From: CADEED01 sp044871085
Lineage (GTDB): Bacteria > Pseudomonadota > Gammaproteobacteria > Steroidobacterales > Steroidobacteraceae
Assembly (NCBI GenBank): GCA_044871085.1
Contig: JBIOZI010000255.1
Span: 1-18,547, forward strand
Length of the DNA stretch: 18,547 nucleotides
Reading direction: 5' to 3'
This document shows positions 15,983 through 18,547 of this stretch, in pieces. Both the position numbers and the translations under genes were made by a program. The stretch's first letter is position 1, and each line of letters begins with the position of its first letter. A model generated the notes under the pieces. It was not told the DNA's origin. It saw nothing but the letters and a program-made list of their open reading frames with translations, and ran no database searches.

Positions 15983-16636
15983 ATGTCTCTACCTGTCGTT
16001 CCCTGCTGCGCATCGTTCGTCGCCGGCGCCCTGATCGCCTGCTGGTGGTGGTCGGGCTCCCACGCAGAGCCCTCCGGCGCACGACTCGCGCAAGCCGGCG
16101 CGGTTGCCGCCGCGCCGTCCCAAACTACCCGGTGCGCCGCCGTATCGACGCCCACTTTGGTCGCGGCGACGGCTCCTGATCGCGGGCGTGCCGGCCGCGT
16201 CAGCCTCGATGCGCACGACATTCCATTGAACGATGCGCTCGCCATGCTTGCGCGCCAGACCGGCGTGCGGTTCGAGATCGCGCCGGGGCTCGCTGCCGTG
16301 CGGATCTCACGTCGGCTCGTCGACGTCGAGCCCCACACCGCGCTGACGACGCTGCTCGATGGAATGGATTGGCTCGAGCTCTTCGAATCACCCGCGGGTT
16401 CGCCGGCCCGACTGTCCGCGGTCAACGTCTATCCACGCGGCGGCACGCAGGAAGCGCTGGCGGACATGGCCGAGAGCGCGGCCCGGCGAAAGACGATGCA
16501 CAGCCGCTGGAATACCGCGCGCACCGAGCTTCAGGCGCTGTCGGTCGCCATCGCGGACATGGAATTCGAACACAGCCTCGAAGCACCGGACTTGGACCTG
16601 GCTGACGCCGCGGCCCCGTTGGAGGGGCCGTGGTGA
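15983..16636 (+). CDS. Stand-alone STN (secretin/TonB short N-terminal) domain protein
   Basis: The 217-residue protein starts with a hydrophobic segment (about 5-24, containing CCASFVAGALIACWWW) that may be an anchor or signal sequence. An Ala-rich stretch follows. Residues about 72-135 match the STN pattern: VSLDAHDIPLNDALAMLARQ, then VRFEIAPGLAAVRI and HTALTTLLDGMDWLELF. STN domains normally sit at the N-terminus of secretins or FecA-like TonB receptors and contact regulators or other envelope proteins. Here no barrel or secretin core follows, only an acidic helical tail (155-217). GGTGA lies seven bases before the ATG. It lies just after the terminator of the sigma/kinase unit, so it likely has its own promoter. 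Its partner and role are unknown. Confidence 0.72.
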   Translation: MSLPVVPCCASFVAGALIACWWWSGSHAEPSGARLAQAGAVAAAPSQTTRCAAVSTPTLVAATAPDRGRAGRVSLDAHDIPLNDALAMLARQTGVRFEIAPGLAAVRISRRLVDVEPHTALTTLLDGMDWLELFESPAGSPARLSAVNVYPRGGTQEALADMAESAARRKTMHSRWNTARTELQALSVAIADMEFEHSLEAPDLDLADAAAPLEGPW

Positions 16637-16695
16637 TGGCCGGGCGCAGGTGGGGCCGTCACAACGACGGTCTCGAAATTCTCATCAACTCTAAT

Positions 16696-16700
16696 AAGGA
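16696..16700 (+). promoter_or_regulatory. Ribosome binding site fixing the start at 16708
   Basis: AAGGA is seven bases from the ATG at 16708, which begins a proper signal peptide. This favours it over earlier in-frame starts. Confidence 0.7.
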
Positions 16701-16707
16701 AACTCTC

Positions 16708-17172
16708 ATGAAGACTTGCACCAAATCGATGTCGCGCCGGCTCTCGCTGCTGCCCATGCTCGCAGCGCTGGCGCTCACCACCGCCGGCGTAGCCGCGCGT
16801 GCGGAAGCGCCCGCGGATCTCTCGAAGGTCGTCGGCACCTGGAACAACGTCAACGCGGCCACCGGCGGACTCGTGCGCCTCCAGCTCACGAGCGTGGCGG
16901 GCACGCTGCGCATCCAGGCATTCGGCGCGTGCACACCGACGCCCTGTGATCTGGGTGTCGTCAGTGCGCCGCCGCAGAGCCTCAGCGTGACTTCGGACGT
17001 GGCCGAAGGATTCCGCGCGACCTACAACACCGGCTTCTCCACGATCGTGATTTCCGCCCAGCGTATCTATGACGTGAACGGCGGCACCTTCCTGCGTGTC
17101 ACGCGGCACACGAACTTCGCCGCGGGCGATACGCGCAAGGACTACGTGAGCACGGAGGTCTTCCGTCGCTAG
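16708..17172 (+). CDS. Small exported protein with CxPxxCD motif, unknown function
   Basis: The 154-residue protein has a long signal peptide (about 1-32, ending VAARA). The mature part opens with VVGTWNNVNAATGGLVRLQL and contains IQAFGACTPTPCDLG, with Cys75 and Cys80 probably forming a disulfide. Several beta-strand-like segments follow (ATYNTGFSTIVISAQRIYDV, TFLRVTRHTNF), ending in STEVFRR. I recall similar GTW...GAC.P..CD(W)G segments in secreted bacterial proteins, some with Ig-like repeats, but I know no function. The start at 16708 has AAGGA seven bases upstream; the frame opens earlier but gives no signal peptide. It lies 71 nt after the STN gene and before the Ig-repeat gene. Confidence 0.78.
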   Translation: MKTCTKSMSRRLSLLPMLAALALTTAGVAARAEAPADLSKVVGTWNNVNAATGGLVRLQLTSVAGTLRIQAFGACTPTPCDLGVVSAPPQSLSVTSDVAEGFRATYNTGFSTIVISAQRIYDVNGGTFLRVTRHTNFAAGDTRKDYVSTEVFRR

Positions 17173-17439
17173 CGATTCGAGCGGTCGGCGAGTTGCTGCA
17201 GAAACTCGCTGCCCGCCAGGTGCGCATCGACGACCACGGCTCGACAATTCGATTCCCTTCCTGTCAACCGACTTCCTCATCTTTATTTCGCCTGCTGGCC
17301 GGGCCCGGAGGACATGCACGAATGACACGCTAACAGCCTGTGGTTAGTCGCGATGGACACCGACGTAGGAATTCTCCGGCAGCATGTCGCCAATTAGAGG
17401 CAGACGGATTTCGCGGCGCTGCCCCTATGATCGCCGCAC

Positions 17440-18547
17440 ATGAAAACAACATTGCGATGCGCGTTACTCGCGTTTGCCGTCATCCTCGCCACACCGGCTA
17501 TTGCCCAATCCCAGCGGTCGCCAAGCGTCACGATCAGCGCCAGTCCGCAGTCCACCAGTCCCGGCGGCACGAGCACGCTGACCTGGTCCAGCAATCGGGC
17601 GTCGTCCTGCTCCGCATCGGGAGCCTGGAGCGGCTCGAAGGCGCTGGCGGGAACTCAAACCACCGGCGCGTTGAATGCCAGCGCCACCTTCACGATCAGT
17701 TGTTCGAATTCCCGCGGCACGACGCAAGCGAGCACCACCGTTACGGTCACAGGCTCGGGCACGACTCCGGCACCGACCGTCACGTTGTCCGCGTCGCCGA
17801 CCACCATCGCCAGCAGCAACGCCAGCACGTTGAGCTGGTCGTCCACCAACGCGACCTCGTGCACCGCGTCCGGCGGCTGGAGCGGCTCGAGGTCGGTTTC
17901 AGGACGCGAGAGCACGGGTGGAATGACCGCCAGTGCCGTCTTCACGCTGCGTTGCACGGGTGCCGGAGGCACGGCGGAGGCGAGTGCGTCCGTCACCGTC
18001 GAGGGCACGACCCCGCCGCCTCCGACGCCGACCGTCACGTTGTCCGCGTCGCCGACCGCCGTCAACAGCGGTGCGACCAGCACGTTGTCGTGGACGTCGA
18101 CCAACGCAACTTCCTGTACTGCCTCGGGAGGGTGGAGCGGCACGAAGCCGGTGTCGGGCACCGCGAGCACCGGCGCATTGAGTGCGAATACCAGTTTCAC
18201 TCTTCGCTGCACGGGTGCCGGCGGCGCCGCGCAGTCGACTGCATCCGTTGCGGTCACGAGCACGACGCCTGCGCCGACCGTCGCGTTGTCTGCGTCGCCA
18301 ACTACTGTCAACAGCGGCAACTCCAGCACGTTGACGTGGAGTTCGACGAACGCAACTGCCTGCACGGCATCAGGAGGCTGGAGCGGCACGAAGTCGGTGT
18401 CTGGAACCGCGAGCACCGGCGGCTTGAGCGCCAACACCACGTTCACGCTGAGCTGCAGCGGTGCCGGCGGCACGGCGCAGTCGACGGCGTCCGTCGCAGT
18501 CACGAGCGCACCCGCGGTGCCGACCGTCACGCTGTCCGCCTCGCCGA
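17440..18547 (+). CDS. Exported tandem Ig-like repeat protein, 3' end beyond window
   Basis: An open frame starts at ATG 17440 and runs off the window with 369 codons seen. A signal peptide (MKTTLRCALLAFAVILATPA to about residue 23) is followed by four complete Ig-like repeats and the start of a fifth. Repeats begin near residues 29, 112, 197, 279 and 361, and read roughly PTVTLSASP...STLSWSSTNATSCTASGGWSG...TLRCTGAGG. Each has two cysteines exactly 31 positions apart (57/88, 141/172, 226/257, 308/339), suiting one disulfide per beta-sandwich, plus conserved Trp residues. Short TTP- or PPPP-containing linkers join them. Such repeats usually act as stalks or binding modules of surface or secreted proteins, sometimes with an enzyme domain at the far end, which is not visible here. 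Confidence 0.85.
   Translation, partial: MKTTLRCALLAFAVILATPAIAQSQRSPSVTISASPQSTSPGGTSTLTWSSNRASSCSASGAWSGSKALAGTQTTGALNASATFTISCSNSRGTTQASTTVTVTGSGTTPAPTVTLSASPTTIASSNASTLSWSSTNATSCTASGGWSGSRSVSGRESTGGMTASAVFTLRCTGAGGTAEASASVTVEGTTPPPPTPTVTLSASPTAVNSGATSTLSWTSTNATSCTASGGWSGTKPVSGTASTGALSANTSFTLRCTGAGGAAQSTASVAVTSTTPAPTVALSASPTTVNSGNSSTLTWSSTNATACTASGGWSGTKSVSGTASTGGLSANTTFTLSCSGAGGTAQSTASVAVTSAPAVPTVTLSASP
17524..18547 (+). repeat. Tandem coding repeats of 246-255 bp (Ig-like domains)
   Basis: Repeat units begin at about 17524, 17773, 18028, 18274 and 18520. Repeats two to four are clearly similar at DNA level as well as protein level, including shared blocks around ACGTTGTCCGCGTCGCCGAC. 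Repeat one is the most diverged. Spacing varies only through the linkers, which suggests duplication of whole domain units. Confidence 0.8.

Noticed and set aside
17188..17209. 7-bp hairpin (GCGAGTT/AACTCGC) after the gene ending at 17172.
   Set aside because: The stem is short, the loop is 8 nt and no T-tract follows, so it is not convincing as a terminator.
17655..18530. A leftward open frame with Val/Leu/Pro-rich repeats.
   Set aside because: It is the antisense image of the Ig-like repeats. The rightward frame has a signal peptide and family motifs.

Overview
The window is GC-rich, densely packed bacterial DNA. Its gene set resembles an environmental gammaproteobacterium of the Steroidobacter / Xanthomonadales kind: an ECF sigma factor overlapping a Ser/Thr kinase with a TPR tail, exported S8 peptidases, a cellulase/pectate-lyase enzyme and SCTASGGW-type Ig-like repeats. 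The taxonomic placement is inferred from memory of gene families; there is no rRNA or tRNA here to confirm it. I see no IS element, CRISPR array or phage module. One gene is decayed.

Left part (1-4860). A membrane-anchored LTXXQ/Spy-like protein reads leftwards. It is divergent from an AraC-type regulator, which runs tail to tail, with overlapping stop codons, into a secreted PQQ-dependent aldose-dehydrogenase-like protein. The dehydrogenase is translationally coupled (ATGA overlap) to an upstream four-helix membrane protein. Across a 125-nt divergent gap, occupied by a 23-bp inverted repeat shaped like a bidirectional terminator, lies an exported SMP-30/gluconolactonase-like beta-propeller. 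A sugar dehydrogenase beside a lactonase-like protein suggests periplasmic sugar oxidation, but this is inference.

Middle part (4957-10581, all leftward). A small exported SnoaL/NTF2-like protein is coupled, with one base between stop and start, to a 744-residue exported enzyme. That enzyme fuses a GH6 cellulase domain to a PL9-type pectate lyase beta-helix, a plausible single-chain attack on cellulose and pectin in plant cell wall. Upstream, separated by a strong intrinsic terminator, is a 935-residue exported S8-type peptidase in which Glu stands where subtilisins have the catalytic His.

Right part (10766-18547, all rightward). A frameshifted remnant of a Cys/His amidase-like protein is followed by about 330 nt of gene-free, hairpin-rich DNA. 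Then come an ECF sigma factor (TIGR02999-like) and a Ser/Thr kinase that overlap by 14 nt; an exported PKD-like protein ending at a clear terminator; a stand-alone STN-domain protein; a small exported protein with a CxPxxCD motif; and the start of an exported protein of tandem Ig-like repeats, each with a Cys-x30-Cys pair, that runs off the window. The sigma/kinase pair surrounded by exported proteins of unknown role is the best candidate for a little-described regulatory and surface system.
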